Assembly: GCA_049602155.1 (NCBI GenBank)
Contig: JBMYRH010000027.1
Coordinates: 11,020-75,019, forward strand
DNA from: JBMYRH01 sp049602155
GTDB lineage: Bacteria; Myxococcota_A; UBA9042; PHBI01; JBMYRH01
Direction: 5' to 3'
Length of the DNA stretch: 64,000 nucleotides
Below are positions 16,270-24,976 of this stretch, piece after piece; positions within the stretch are counted from its first letter, which is position 1, and each line of letters opens with the position of its first letter. A model generated the notes under the pieces. It worked only from the letters and a program-made list of their open reading frames with translations, was not told where the DNA came from and made no database searches. The translations under genes and the position numbers were made by a program.

Positions 16270-18858
16270 ATGGTTTTGGCTATTCGTTTGGTCTTGGCAT
16301 TCACGCTCACTCTGTTTCTGAGCCCTGTGGTGCATGCAGCGTCGTCGAACTGCGTCAATTCACCGGGGTCTGTGTTTGGTGACCCGCTGTCCATGACGGA
16401 CATCGCCGAAGGTCCCGGTGGGGTGCTGTACGCCCTGGATGGTGAAAAAGGGCACCTCTACGAGCAAGACGGGACCGGGGTCTTTCGCGCTGTCTTGGCT
16501 GGCGAGCGAGGGCGGGCAGATGGTCCGACTGAGGAGGCGCAGCTGATGGGCGCATATGGGCTCGCAGGGACCGATGCTCGCCTCTACATCGCCGACACCC
16601 TTGGTCACACGATTCGAGTGATGCAGGCAGGCAACCTGTTGACCCTGGCCGGGGATGGGGTCCGCGGCTTGAAGGACGGAGCGGGCGACACGGCGCGCTT
16701 CGGTCACGTGTACGATGTGAGCGTCGGTGCGGATGGCACGCTGTATGTCGCAGATGCCACGAACCATGCCATCCGAGCCATCACTCACAACGCGAGCTTT
16801 GGCGATGTCCAAGTGTCGACTATCGCTGGGGGTGTCCCCGGTATGGCCGATGGCGCGGCGGATGTCGCACGATTCAAGCGACCTGTGGCGGTCGCGGAGC
16901 TCCCCAATGGTGATCTCGTCGTTGCTGATCAAGGGAACAACCGCATCCGCAGGATCACCCCTGGGGGTGAGGTCTCCACCTGGGTAGGGGGACGTTACGG
17001 TTACGGCCTTGGCCGCGGGACAGACGCCGCGCTGGGCTTTGTCTCTGGATTGTCTGTGGCCCCTGATGGCCTCGTCTACATCGCAGACCGGACGGTGCCT
17101 GGGATCCTCTCAATCGATCCTGAGGGCTACGTGATGCCGCTCACCGGAACCGGTCAAGGCAGCGGCACGGGGAACGCGGACGGATCCTACTTCTCCATCC
17201 CCGGCGGTGTGGAGGTCCGTGACGATGGGACCGTCTTGGTCGCGGACTTGGAGCTCGGCCATGTCCGCGAGCTCGACCGATGTGGTGGGGGCGGTGTGGA
17301 CGCTGGTGCGTGCGCGGGGATGTCTTGTGACATCTTGCCGTTCTTGGACCCAGCGTGCCTAGACGCAGACGACAGCACCTACTGCGCCGAGTCGGCGCCG
17401 GCGGTGGAGCCCAAGAAGTTGGTCGCGCTGCGGAAGAACGGAAACAACACGCGGAGCGTTGTGAACTTGGATCGAAGCACTGGCGCAGAGAGCGTCGGTG
17501 CTTTGCTGAGCGACAGTGATGTCGGGACCTACGGAGGACACAGCTACGCAGCCGACGGTCGGACCTTCCGGATGGTGGGCCCAGCCGTAGTGAATAACAA
17601 CCTGGCGCAGCTCTTCCTCTCCTACGACGCGACGACGGGTGACGTCAGCGAGGGCTCGTGGTTCGGTAACGTTCACGGCTTGGAGGTGACCTCAGGGGGC
17701 TCGATCGTCTGGGTCTACAAGGAGGGCACGACCCATAAGTTGTTCAAGCGAGCGGTCCCCGCAGCAGGGGAGGGGGTGACGCCCTTTGATGGGGTCTCCC
17801 AGGAGCTCGCAGCGACGGACATCGCCAGTTTCACCGACGGCTCCAAGTCCGATCTCTGGGGCAACCTCTACTTCCTCCAGGGACAAAGCGGCGGTGTTGA
17901 GTACGTCTACACGTTCAACGTCACGACTGGGGCCATGGTCGATCGGATCGCGACCCCCACGAGCCCGACAAAGCCGGGTACTCAAACCTCGCTTACCGGG
18001 TGGGCCATGCCTGATGTGAACACGGTCCTCTTCGCAGAGTGGGATGCTGGTGCCTCGAAGACACACCTCTACAGCTGGGATATGAAGGGCGGCAGCGTGA
18101 CCGACATCGGGGTTATCGGCGACCTATGGAGCGGCACGGGCATTGGCTACACCGCCATCGACACCGCGGCCCGCACGATCACGGTCCTCGGTGGTGCGTC
18201 TTTTAACGGCAACGGTAAGCTCTACGTGATGGATTATGTCACTGGCGAGGTGATGGCGACTCATGTCCTCGCGCAGACCCGCTCAGACTACGACAACCTC
18301 CTGCTCGTCGACGACGTGCCCCCCACGCCGTGCGATCCCAGCCCATGCCTCAATGACGCCGGCTGTATCGAGTATGAGGCTGATTATGTTTGCACCTGCC
18401 AGCCGGACTGGGGCGGAGACAATTGCGAGATAGACATCAGTGAGTGCCCAGGTTGCACGACCTGGGAGTTCAGCTTCACCAACTATTGGGGGGTCGAGCA
18501 GTCCGGCTCCTTCCTTGTGCAAGGCGGGGCGATCGTTGAGTTGAACTTCGAATATGTTCAGAAGTACCCGCAGCACTGTGTCGCAGCAGACGGTGGGGTG
18601 AACCTCAGCAGCGCGTGGTGTCACTATCCAGGTAGTCAGTGGACCATCCTTAGCTCTAGCTTCACGTCGCTCACCAAGGGCGGCTTCGAGATGAAGGCAG
18701 TCAATGAACTCGGGACGAAGTTCGAGTTCTTCCCTAACGCCAACTGGGCGATCTACCTCTACAAGCCCGTCGGCTCGCAGTACGAATCTGTCGAGTTTGA
18801 TGGGCCGGGTGGGCCGGGCCAGTACACCGTCGTCAAGTGGACTGAGGTCCCTGAGTAG
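16270..18858 (+). CDS. Secreted NHL-repeat beta-propeller protein with EGF-like module
   Basis: 862 residues; the ATG at 16270 has GAGG at good spacing and begins a signal peptide (MVLAIRLVLAFTLTLFL...VHA). Residues 35-335 are NHL repeats, recognisable by recurring LYIADTxxHxIR, LYVADATNHAIR, LVVADQGNNRIRR and VYIADR segments: one six-bladed propeller. Residues 370-680 form a second propeller-like region with weaker repeats. An EGF-like module follows (CxPSPCxNxAxC...CxCxPxWxGxxCE, about 688-722), then a 130-residue beta-rich C-terminal domain resembling a carbohydrate-binding module. A secreted binding or scaffold protein; ligand unknown. Followed 41 bases on by the pectinacetylesterase-like gene, perhaps an operon. 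Confidence 0.85.
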   Translation: MVLAIRLVLAFTLTLFLSPVVHAASSNCVNSPGSVFGDPLSMTDIAEGPGGVLYALDGEKGHLYEQDGTGVFRAVLAGERGRADGPTEEAQLMGAYGLAGTDARLYIADTLGHTIRVMQAGNLLTLAGDGVRGLKDGAGDTARFGHVYDVSVGADGTLYVADATNHAIRAITHNASFGDVQVSTIAGGVPGMADGAADVARFKRPVAVAELPNGDLVVADQGNNRIRRITPGGEVSTWVGGRYGYGLGRGTDAALGFVSGLSVAPDGLVYIADRTVPGILSIDPEGYVMPLTGTGQGSGTGNADGSYFSIPGGVEVRDDGTVLVADLELGHVRELDRCGGGGVDAGACAGMSCDILPFLDPACLDADDSTYCAESAPAVEPKKLVALRKNGNNTRSVVNLDRSTGAESVGALLSDSDVGTYGGHSYAADGRTFRMVGPAVVNNNLAQLFLSYDATTGDVSEGSWFGNVHGLEVTSGGSIVWVYKEGTTHKLFKRAVPAAGEGVTPFDGVSQELAATDIASFTDGSKSDLWGNLYFLQGQSGGVEYVYTFNVTTGAMVDRIATPTSPTKPGTQTSLTGWAMPDVNTVLFAEWDAGASKTHLYSWDMKGGSVTDIGVIGDLWSGTGIGYTAIDTAARTITVLGGASFNGNGKLYVMDYVTGEVMATHVLAQTRSDYDNLLLVDDVPPTPCDPSPCLNDAGCIEYEADYVCTCQPDWGGDNCEIDISECPGCTTWEFSFTNYWGVEQSGSFLVQGGAIVELNFEYVQKYPQHCVAADGGVNLSSAWCHYPGSQWTILSSSFTSLTKGGFEMKAVNELGTKFEFFPNANWAIYLYKPVGSQYESVEFDGPGGPGQYTVVKWTEVPE

Positions 18859-18899
18859 GTGGCTTATGCCCGACACCGCTGCTCACGGAGGGAGGGGCG

Positions 18900-20258
18900 A
18901 TGAGGGGCGTAAAAGCGGCCACGGTATCGTTGGGGCTATTTGTCGTGGTCGCCCTGGCTGCGTGCGGTGCAGGGCCGTCGGCCGCGGTATGCAACCCGGG
19001 AGCATCGGATGCCTGCGTGTGCACCAATGGCGCATCAGGGGCACAGGTCTGCAACCCTCAGGGCACCGGTTTTGACACCTGCGTCTGTGATAGTGACGCA
19101 GAGGGAGACGCGGTCGGTGGCGGCGACATCGAGGCTGACGAACAGGGCGCCTCAACAGGCAGTTGGCCTCCGCCTGTCGGGGAGTGGAGCGCTGTAGAGC
19201 CAGGCGGGGATACGATCTGCGCACGCGGGACTCCCTTCCGCTTCTACGTATACGGCGGTGACCCCAACCGGATTGTCATGGACTTCTTAGGTGGTGGTGC
19301 ATGCTGGGATAGCTTTAGCTGTGAGGTGGGGAGAGAGATTCAGGGGCAGTCGGTGTTTACCGACTCGGCCGGGACCCTGGAGGAGCTCCAAGCCATGCAT
19401 GAGGCGGGAGAGCTGGAAGGGATCTATGCGCTCGACAACCCGGACAATCCCTACAAAGGCTGGACCATGATCCGGGTCCCATACTGCACGGGTGATTTTT
19501 ACTGGGGCAACGCGACCGTGGATTACACGGACACCCTGAAGGTTCATCACCGGGGGTTCGATAACGCTAAAGCAGTGACAGCCTGGGTGACGGGTCACTA
19601 CCCCGACGTGACGCGGCTGGTAGCCTCTGGCTGCGAGGCGGGCGCGTATGGCTCCTTGAACCAAGCGATGGCGTTGGCGGACTTCTATCCGGAGGCGACC
19701 GTCGCCGCGCTGGCCGACTCGGGGGTAGGCGTCATCACGGAGTCGTTCTTTGCAGACGCCTTTATGATCTGGAACGCCTTCTCGAGCATGCCCCTGCACC
19801 TCGACGGGCTGGCCGGCAAAGCGCTCGAGGACGTCACTGTGAAGGACGTGACGATCGCCGCCTCAAACAGTCACCCCAACCTCCGCGTCGCCCAATACAC
19901 GACCGCCTACGATGTGCTGCAGAGTTTCCATTACATGTTCATGGGCGGAGCGATGGAGGATTGGCATGCAGCGGCCTTATCGTCTCTCGAATACATCCGC
20001 GCTAGGGCACCTAACTTTCGCTATTACCTTGCCCCAGGCCCGATTCACTGCGTGACGCCTCATGACATCACCTACAGTCGCGAGGTCAACGGCGTGCGCT
20101 TCTCGGACTGGCTCAAGGTCCTCAGTACGGAGGAGGTCGTTCCCCCCGATGTGGTGTGTGAGGGGGACGGATGTCGAGATGATCCCCTCTGTGCGGGGTG
20201 CCAGGACGGCAGCATCGAGAGCGTCGTCTGCGGCTGGTGCGACGGTTGGAGCCCCTAG
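18900..20258 (+). CDS. Pectinacetylesterase-family lipoprotein with altered nucleophile
   Basis: 452 residues. Signal peptide with lipobox LAAC, a cysteine-containing N-terminal stretch resembling CNPGxxxxCxCxNGxxGxQxCN modules, then a pectinacetylesterase/Notum-type domain from about residue 100: FYVYGGDPNRIVMDFLGGGACWD, NPYKGWTMIRVPYCTGDFYWG, HRGFDNAKAVTAWV. Family members have G-x-S-x-G at the elbow; here it reads GCEAGAYGS, placing Glu (GAG) where the catalytic Ser is expected. The late His in GPIHCVTPHD is kept. So the protein is family-like in structure but probably not an ordinary serine esterase. Pairs of cysteines at the end imply disulfides. Envelope located. Confidence 0.85.
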   Translation: MRGVKAATVSLGLFVVVALAACGAGPSAAVCNPGASDACVCTNGASGAQVCNPQGTGFDTCVCDSDAEGDAVGGGDIEADEQGASTGSWPPPVGEWSAVEPGGDTICARGTPFRFYVYGGDPNRIVMDFLGGGACWDSFSCEVGREIQGQSVFTDSAGTLEELQAMHEAGELEGIYALDNPDNPYKGWTMIRVPYCTGDFYWGNATVDYTDTLKVHHRGFDNAKAVTAWVTGHYPDVTRLVASGCEAGAYGSLNQAMALADFYPEATVAALADSGVGVITESFFADAFMIWNAFSSMPLHLDGLAGKALEDVTVKDVTIAASNSHPNLRVAQYTTAYDVLQSFHYMFMGGAMEDWHAAALSSLEYIRARAPNFRYYLAPGPIHCVTPHDITYSREVNGVRFSDWLKVLSTEEVVPPDVVCEGDGCRDDPLCAGCQDGSIESVVCGWCDGWSP

Positions 20259-20505
20259 CGGAGCTGACGCGTCGAACGGCGCTGCTGTGTCCGTCGAGGT
20301 AGGCCCGCGCTCGTGAGAGGGGCGTATGTCATCGACCCGTATGGAAAGGGGGCATCGCGTTCGGGCGCAGAGAGGCTGGGCATGCGCATGTCACAACCTC
20401 CCCTTGGGTCAGCTCGGGATGCATATCACCTTCGCGCTACCCGTTACTCGGATGAGGCGCTGCGGCTCACGCGCTTGGCTTACTCAGTTTAGGTGCTCAG
20501 CTTTC

Positions 20506-20964
20506 CTATCGGGCGTCGCTGATACAGCCGTCGCAGCTGCCAAGCACTTGGACCTCAATTTCGCCGCGGGTCAGCGCCAATGGCAGTGTGTTGCCAGCCT
20601 TTGGTACAACGGTGAGCTCCGGGAGACAGGCGATGTCTCCGCACTCTCGACACAGGAAGTGGGCGATATGGTCCGAGTGGCCGTGTTCGCAGCTAATCTC
20701 GAAGCGCCAGGTGCGATCTCCGACCTCAGAGCGACGCAATAAGCCAGCCTCAGAGAGATCGATGAGGTTTCTGTAGAGCGTGCTTTGGTCCCAAGTGAAG
20801 GCCTTCAGTTCTTCGACGACCTCTGCATGGCTGATAGGCCGATTCGAGCGATGAAGCACGTCGAGCACCGTGACTCGCGATGCTGTCGCGCGCAGTCCTG
20901 CTCCCCGTATCTCCGCGACTAGTCGTTCCTTGCCGAGGCTCTCTTTACCGAGTGTCGTCTTCAC
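20506..20964 (-). CDS. Fur-family metal-responsive repressor (Zur-like by context)
   Basis: About 152 residues from GTG 20964; a TTG at 21015 would add 17 residues, and neither has a good ribosome site. Winged-helix part: LRATASRVTVLDVL, ISHAEVVEEL, DQSTLYRNLIDLSEAGLL. Dimerisation part: CEHGHSDHIAHFLCREC and the final CDGC, giving two Cys-x-x-Cys pairs for the structural zinc and several histidines for the sensing site. Fur and Zur cannot be split by motif alone. It is divergent from the operon that begins at 21129, with a 15-bp palindrome between them, so it most likely represses that operon and itself when metal is plentiful. Confidence 0.9.
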   Translation of the reverse strand: MKTTLGKESLGKERLVAEIRGAGLRATASRVTVLDVLHRSNRPISHAEVVEELKAFTWDQSTLYRNLIDLSEAGLLRRSEVGDRTWRFEISCEHGHSDHIAHFLCRECGDIACLPELTVVPKAGNTLPLALTRGEIEVQVLGSCDGCISDAR

Positions 20965-21027
20965 ACGCGAAGCATAGGCCAGCGCGTCACCGATGCAAAG
21001 AGGGTGATTTGGCAACTCGAAGTCATA

Positions 21028-21042
21028 TGCAATTTGGTTGCA
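21028..21042. promoter_or_regulatory. Palindrome, candidate Fur/Zur operator
   Basis: TGCAA-TTTGG-TTGCA is a perfect 5-bp inverted repeat with a 5-bp spacer, in the divergent region between the Fur-family gene and the metal-uptake operon. The AT-rich symmetric site and its place fit a Fur-family operator; it does not match the E. coli Fur or Zur consensus, so binding is inferred from position. Confidence 0.5.
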
Positions 21043-21128
21043 ATAAGGGGCGGGGGGCGCTATGACACCTCCACGAACGATTCTCCATCCTGTCCCGGCC
21101 CCTATCGGGCCCCTCTGAAGGCAGCATT

Positions 21129-21863
21129 ATGAAACGCGCATCTCTCTTTCTATCTCTTATCTTGGTGGCGAGTCTTGCCGTTGCTTGCGGCGATGATGTC
21201 GGTGAAATTGCTCACGATGATCATGCAGACGGCGAAGGCCACGAAGAGGGCGAAGGCCACGAAGACGGCGAAGACCACGAAGACGGTGAAGACCACGAAG
21301 ACGGTGAAGACCACGAAGACGGCGAAGACCACGGACACGACCCCAACGAAGTCGTGACGACGGTCAATTTGACGTTCACACCCGCCGATGGTGGAGATGC
21401 CTTTGTCGTCAGCTGGGCCGATGTCGAGAACGATGCGAGCCCGGTGATCGATCCTGTCATCCTCGGTGAGGGAGCGGTTTACTCGGTAAGCATCACGCTC
21501 CTAAACGAGCTGGAGGAGCCCGCTGAGGACGTGACGAGCGAGCTCCGAGACGAGCTGGATGAGCATCAGTTCTTCTTTACGGGGCCGAACGTCTCTGGCC
21601 CTGCGAGCGCGTCGGATAGCGCCATCATCACCCAGGCTTATGACGACGAGGACGCCAACGGTTGGCCTGTCGGACTCGAGAACACCATCGAGGCTGTGGC
21701 TTCCGGGAGCGGTGTCCTGACGTTAACGTTACGTCACATGCCCCCCGTCAATGGCGCAGTCGTCAAGACTGGTACCCTGGCGGACACTGTCTTGAGTGAC
21801 GGAATCACCGCGCTTCCCGGTTCGACCGATATCAGCGTACAGTTCAACGTCACCGTGCAATAG
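21129..21863 (+). CDS. His/Asp/Glu-rich metal-binding lipoprotein
   Basis: 244 residues. Signal peptide with lipobox AVAC, then a run of His, Glu, Asp and Gly (about residues 28-70) with repeated HEDGED units, an obvious metal-binding stretch best suited to zinc. The rest is a beta-rich domain with LTFTPADGGDAFVVSW, YSVSITLLNE and the segment EDVTSELRDELDEHQFFF. From memory, this domain resembles small lipoproteins of Bacteroidota (often labelled type 1 periplasmic binding fold) that sit beside TonB-dependent receptors and have the same ITEEI..EADEHQFFF stretch. Probably captures metal at the outer membrane for the receptor at 26636. First gene of the operon. Confidence 0.85.
   Translation: MKRASLFLSLILVASLAVACGDDVGEIAHDDHADGEGHEEGEGHEDGEDHEDGEDHEDGEDHEDGEDHGHDPNEVVTTVNLTFTPADGGDAFVVSWADVENDASPVIDPVILGEGAVYSVSITLLNELEEPAEDVTSELRDELDEHQFFFTGPNVSGPASASDSAIITQAYDDEDANGWPVGLENTIEAVASGSGVLTLTLRHMPPVNGAVVKTGTLADTVLSDGITALPGSTDISVQFNVTVQ
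21240..21329 (+). repeat. 18-base repeats coding HEDGED
   Basis: Five 18-base units (the first a HEEGEG variant) in the lipoprotein at 21129. Each adds one histidine and four acidic residues, so repeat number would set metal-binding capacity. Confidence 0.9.
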
Positions 21864-21892
21864 CATGACGACTGTGCTGGGCCTGGCCATGA

Positions 21893-22672
21893 ATGAAGTT
21901 AATTTTAGCTAAACTCGCGAGTCTATTCTTACTCGTCGGATCGGCCTCGGCCTCGGCCGCGGGCGCAACCACCTTGCCCGAGGAGGTGAGCGCTGCGCGA
22001 GCCGAGGTCGATTCGCTGGCGGATCGGCTCGAAAATCAGCGTCGCGTGACGCGTGATGAACTTTCAGCCCTACGCGCGGAGCGCGCAGAGTTGCAGAGAC
22101 ACGTTCGTCTTGAGCAGATACGCCGGGACACGCTGGCGCGTTTGCGCACCGAGCGTGGCAAGCAGATGGATGATCAAGAGGGCCGCATTCTGACCCTGCT
22201 GAAGCCCATTGAGCACGCCATCGCGTCCGCCAAGGACTATGTCTTAGCGACGCTACCCTTCAAGCGCAAAGAGCGCATGAGGCGGCTGGAGCAGATCGAG
22301 GCAGACCTCGCGGTGACGCACCCCGATCCGGCACAGGCGCTTACGCGACTTTGGCGCTTTGTCGAGGAGGAGGAGGCGCTGGCTCGTGAAATCGGGCTCT
22401 CTCAGCAGGCCATTAATCTCGAGGGGAAGCGGCTTCTCGTAGACGTCGCGCGCGTCGGCATGACGCTGATGTATTTCCGTCTACCGGATGGAGATGTGGG
22501 CTGGGTACGCCGGGCTAAGGCGGCTTGGAGCTTTGAGCGTATCGAGTCTGCAGAGGCTCGCGCTACGGTCCTCCAAGTGTTTGATGACCTTAAGAATAAT
22601 CAGGTGCTCGGGCCCAAGCGCTTACTCATCTCGACGGAATTGCCACCTGCTGTAGAGCGAGGCCTCCGTTGA
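21893..22672 (+). CDS. DUF3450-type periplasmic coiled-coil protein
   Basis: 259 residues; signal peptide ends near ASAAGA. Residues 30-90 form a coiled coil rich in Glu, Arg and Leu; residues 100-250 contain family-like segments: LATLPFKRKERMRRLEQIEADL, a rise to RLLVDVARVGMTLMYFRLPDG, and VGWVRR. DUF3450 proteins precede TtpC-type ExbB genes in Vibrio-style TonB2 operons; they are thought to be periplasmic accessories, with unproven role. No strong ribosome site precedes the ATG, suggesting translation coupled to the lipoprotein gene 29 bases ahead. Its TGA overlaps the next start by four bases. Confidence 0.82.
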   Translation: MKLILAKLASLFLLVGSASASAAGATTLPEEVSAARAEVDSLADRLENQRRVTRDELSALRAERAELQRHVRLEQIRRDTLARLRTERGKQMDDQEGRILTLLKPIEHAIASAKDYVLATLPFKRKERMRRLEQIEADLAVTHPDPAQALTRLWRFVEEEEALAREIGLSQQAINLEGKRLLVDVARVGMTLMYFRLPDGDVGWVRRAKAAWSFERIESAEARATVLQVFDDLKNNQVLGPKRLLISTELPPAVERGLR

Positions 22673-24039
22673 AAGCGTCAAGCCGCTATGCATTTCAGGT
22701 CTGCACCTTTGTGACGTGCGCGCTCTGCGTGTTCTTCGCGCTTGGTGCGGCCCCCAAGGCGGCTTCACAGACCCTCGACGAGGCCTACAAGGCGGAGCTC
22801 ACCCGTCTCAAGGCCGAAGAGGACGCGATGCGCACCTCACTTCGCAAGGCACAATCGCGAGCGAAGCGCGCCCGAGCTAGCCTCGTCTCCGAGATTGAGG
22901 CGCTCTCTAGTAAGTTGACGCGCCTGCGTGCAGAGAACGGCAACCAAGAGACGCAGCTCCCACACGCCGAGCGGATGCACTCGATTGATAACCAAGAGAG
23001 GAGCATTGAGCGGCGACAAGTGCAGATCGAGACCTGGCTCGAGACCCATGGCGTGAGCGTTCCAACGGGCACGGATGCGGCAGACGAGCATGCCGGGCCC
23101 GGACATGAACACCCCCCGTTAGACGCGATGGTCGCCGCCGCCCTTGAGCACATCGAGGAGCATGGCCAGCTACGAGTTCAGTCCCAGCAGGAGTATTTTG
23201 GGGCGGATGGGGTCGCCACCCTTGGGACGGTCGTCCATATCGCCGAGGTCGGCGCGATCGCTATTGACGACGGGTTTAAGCCGCTGGACCTTGCGCCCGA
23301 TGGGTCTCTTCGTATTACCCCGCAATTCGCCCCGGAGCCTGTCTCTCACGGCGAGTCGCGCAGCGTCGGCGTCGTCCTCTTTGACCCAGACGACATCCGC
23401 CCCTTGCGTGAGGTGGACATTGGGTGGCGGGCTTGGATGGACAAAGGGGGCGTGGTGATGTGGGCCATCGCTGCGCTGGCGCTGCTGGCCATGTTGCTGT
23501 TCCTCGAGCGCCTCGCGGCCTTCGTGTTCTACTCCTTACGGCTCATCGCTGCGGAGCGCCGCGGGCCGCGATCGCCCGTCACAGAGGGAGACACGCTGCT
23601 GCGCGCCGTAGCTGCGGTTCAACGTGGGCGGGGCGACGCCGATCAACTTGAGAGTCAAGCTGTCGAGGCGCTGCTTCAAAGTCAGGCGGTCGTGAGGCGG
23701 GGGGTGTCCCTCCTCGCGGTGGTCGCGGCTGTCGCGCCTCTGCTCGGGCTGTTGGGGACCGTGACCGGGATGATAGGGACTTTTGCTGTAATCACCGAAC
23801 ACGGCACAGGCGATCCACGTTTGCTCTCGGGCGGGATCTCGGCGGCCCTGTTGACCACGCAGTTTGGGCTGATGGTGGCGATCCCTGCTTTGCTCATGCA
23901 GACGACCCTTTACCGCACGGGGGACGTCATCCTTCGCCGCATCGAGCGCTTCGCTTTGAGCGCCTTGAAGGTGCGCGTCGCTGGGCTCGAGCACGAGTTC
24001 GTCCCAGGCAACATCATCGCCGTGAAGAGTGATCGATGA
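22669..24039 (+). CDS. ttpC: Long ExbB-like proton-channel protein of TtpC type
   Basis: 456 residues; TTG start overlapping the upstream stop (TTGA, 22669-22672). Signal peptide, then a periplasmic coiled coil (about 35-130) and a small beta region (165-245), then a MotA/TolQ/ExbB domain (about 255-440) with LLAVVAAVAPLLGLLGTVTGMIGTF and SGGISAALLTTQFGLMVAIPALL. This is the layout of Vibrio TtpC, an extra ExbB-like subunit required with ExbB2-ExbD2-TonB2. Likely an inner-membrane part linking the motor to the envelope. A His-Glu-rich patch (EHAGPGHEHPP) sits in the periplasmic part. Next gene overlaps by ATGA. Confidence 0.9.
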   Translation: MKASSRYAFQVCTFVTCALCVFFALGAAPKAASQTLDEAYKAELTRLKAEEDAMRTSLRKAQSRAKRARASLVSEIEALSSKLTRLRAENGNQETQLPHAERMHSIDNQERSIERRQVQIETWLETHGVSVPTGTDAADEHAGPGHEHPPLDAMVAAALEHIEEHGQLRVQSQQEYFGADGVATLGTVVHIAEVGAIAIDDGFKPLDLAPDGSLRITPQFAPEPVSHGESRSVGVVLFDPDDIRPLREVDIGWRAWMDKGGVVMWAIAALALLAMLLFLERLAAFVFYSLRLIAAERRGPRSPVTEGDTLLRAVAAVQRGRGDADQLESQAVEALLQSQAVVRRGVSLLAVVAAVAPLLGLLGTVTGMIGTFAVITEHGTGDPRLLSGGISAALLTTQFGLMVAIPALLMQTTLYRTGDVILRRIERFALSALKVRVAGLEHEFVPGNIIAVKSDR

Positions 24040-24572
24040 GTGATCTTCAGTGGGTGTTGGCTGAGGGCGGCTGGGTAAGCTATGCGCTCTGCGGGGTGAG
24101 CGTGCTGCTCTGGTCTTCGGTCCTCTTGCGTGCCTTGGCCTTGCGCCGGCCACCGTCGCTTAGCCTCGACGAGCCCGTACGAGGGTCCGGCGCGGTCGCC
24201 CGCTTCTTGAGAGAGGTTCAGCAGCTTCCTAGGGAATCGTCGGGGGTCGAGCGGCTTGCTCAGCGTACACTTCAGCGGCTTGGGGCGATGCGCAGCTTTA
24301 TTCGTGTCTTGGTCGCGGTCGCGCCGCTCTTGGGGTTGCTCGGCACAGTGAACGGAATGGTCGAGATGTTTGGCTCCATGCAAGGGTCGCTGGGGCAGGC
24401 CGGAGACAGCACCGTGGCGAGTGGCATCTCGACGGCGTTGGTGACGACTCAGCTGGGGCTCGTGATTACCGCACCAGGTCTCATCGCGGCGTTTTGGCTG
24501 ACGCGACAGCAGCTGCGGCGGGAGCGTGACGTCCATGAGGTGATGCTCCGACTTCAGGGGGCAGCATCATGA
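24036..24572 (+). CDS. exbB: ExbB/TolQ proton channel protein
   Basis: 178 residues, ATGA overlap with both neighbours. N-terminal membrane segment (YALCGVSVLLWSSVLLRAL) and the two channel helices in VLVAVAPLLGLLGTVNGMVEMF and ALVTTQLGLVITAPGLIAAFW, the hallmark ExbB/TolQ pattern with its conserved threonines. Short, canonical form of the ExbB2 class. Forms the proton channel with ExbD, drawing on the proton motive force to energise TonB. Confidence 0.95.
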   Translation: MSDLQWVLAEGGWVSYALCGVSVLLWSSVLLRALALRRPPSLSLDEPVRGSGAVARFLREVQQLPRESSGVERLAQRTLQRLGAMRSFIRVLVAVAPLLGLLGTVNGMVEMFGSMQGSLGQAGDSTVASGISTALVTTQLGLVITAPGLIAAFWLTRQQLRRERDVHEVMLRLQGAAS

Positions 24573-24976
24573 AGCTCGGCTCGGTCACAAGCAGTCCACC
24601 GCCAAATGAAGAGCCCAACGTGGCTCCGCTCATCGATATCGTCTTCATCTTGCTGATCTTCTTTGTCGTGACGACGACGTTCGCCCGTGACCTGGGGATC
24701 GATGTCGATCGTCCCAGCGCAGGTAGCGCGACCGAGCAACCTGCCAACCTCGTGCGCGTCGCTGTCGGCCGTGGGGGAGAGCTCGCTGTTGACGGTCGCG
24801 CGACGAGCTCCTGGCGCCTCGCCGCAGAGGTCGAGGATCGAATAGCCCATTACGTTGAGAAGGCGGTCTTGGTGGTCGCGGACCGTGGCGTTGATGCTGA
24901 GACATTGGTCGATGTCATGGACACATGTCGCCAAGCTGGGGCGCGTCAAGTCGCGCTCGCGGTAGAGAAAGAATGA
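24569..24976 (+). CDS. exbD: ExbD/TolR energy-transducing protein
   Basis: 135 residues. One membrane helix, with the essential aspartate in NVAPLIDIVFILLIFFVVTTTF, followed by a periplasmic domain with the usual pattern VAVGRGGELAVDGR and VLVVADRGVDAETLVDVMDTCRQAG. Overlaps ExbB before and TonB after by ATGA. Works with ExbB as the stator that harvests the proton gradient. Confidence 0.95.
   Translation: MKLGSVTSSPPPNEEPNVAPLIDIVFILLIFFVVTTTFARDLGIDVDRPSAGSATEQPANLVRVAVGRGGELAVDGRATSSWRLAAEVEDRIAHYVEKAVLVVADRGVDAETLVDVMDTCRQAGARQVALAVEKE

Noticed and set aside
21150..21338. Minus-strand frame of V-F-A-V-F-V repeats
   Set aside because: Complement of the HEDGED repeats of the metal lipoprotein.
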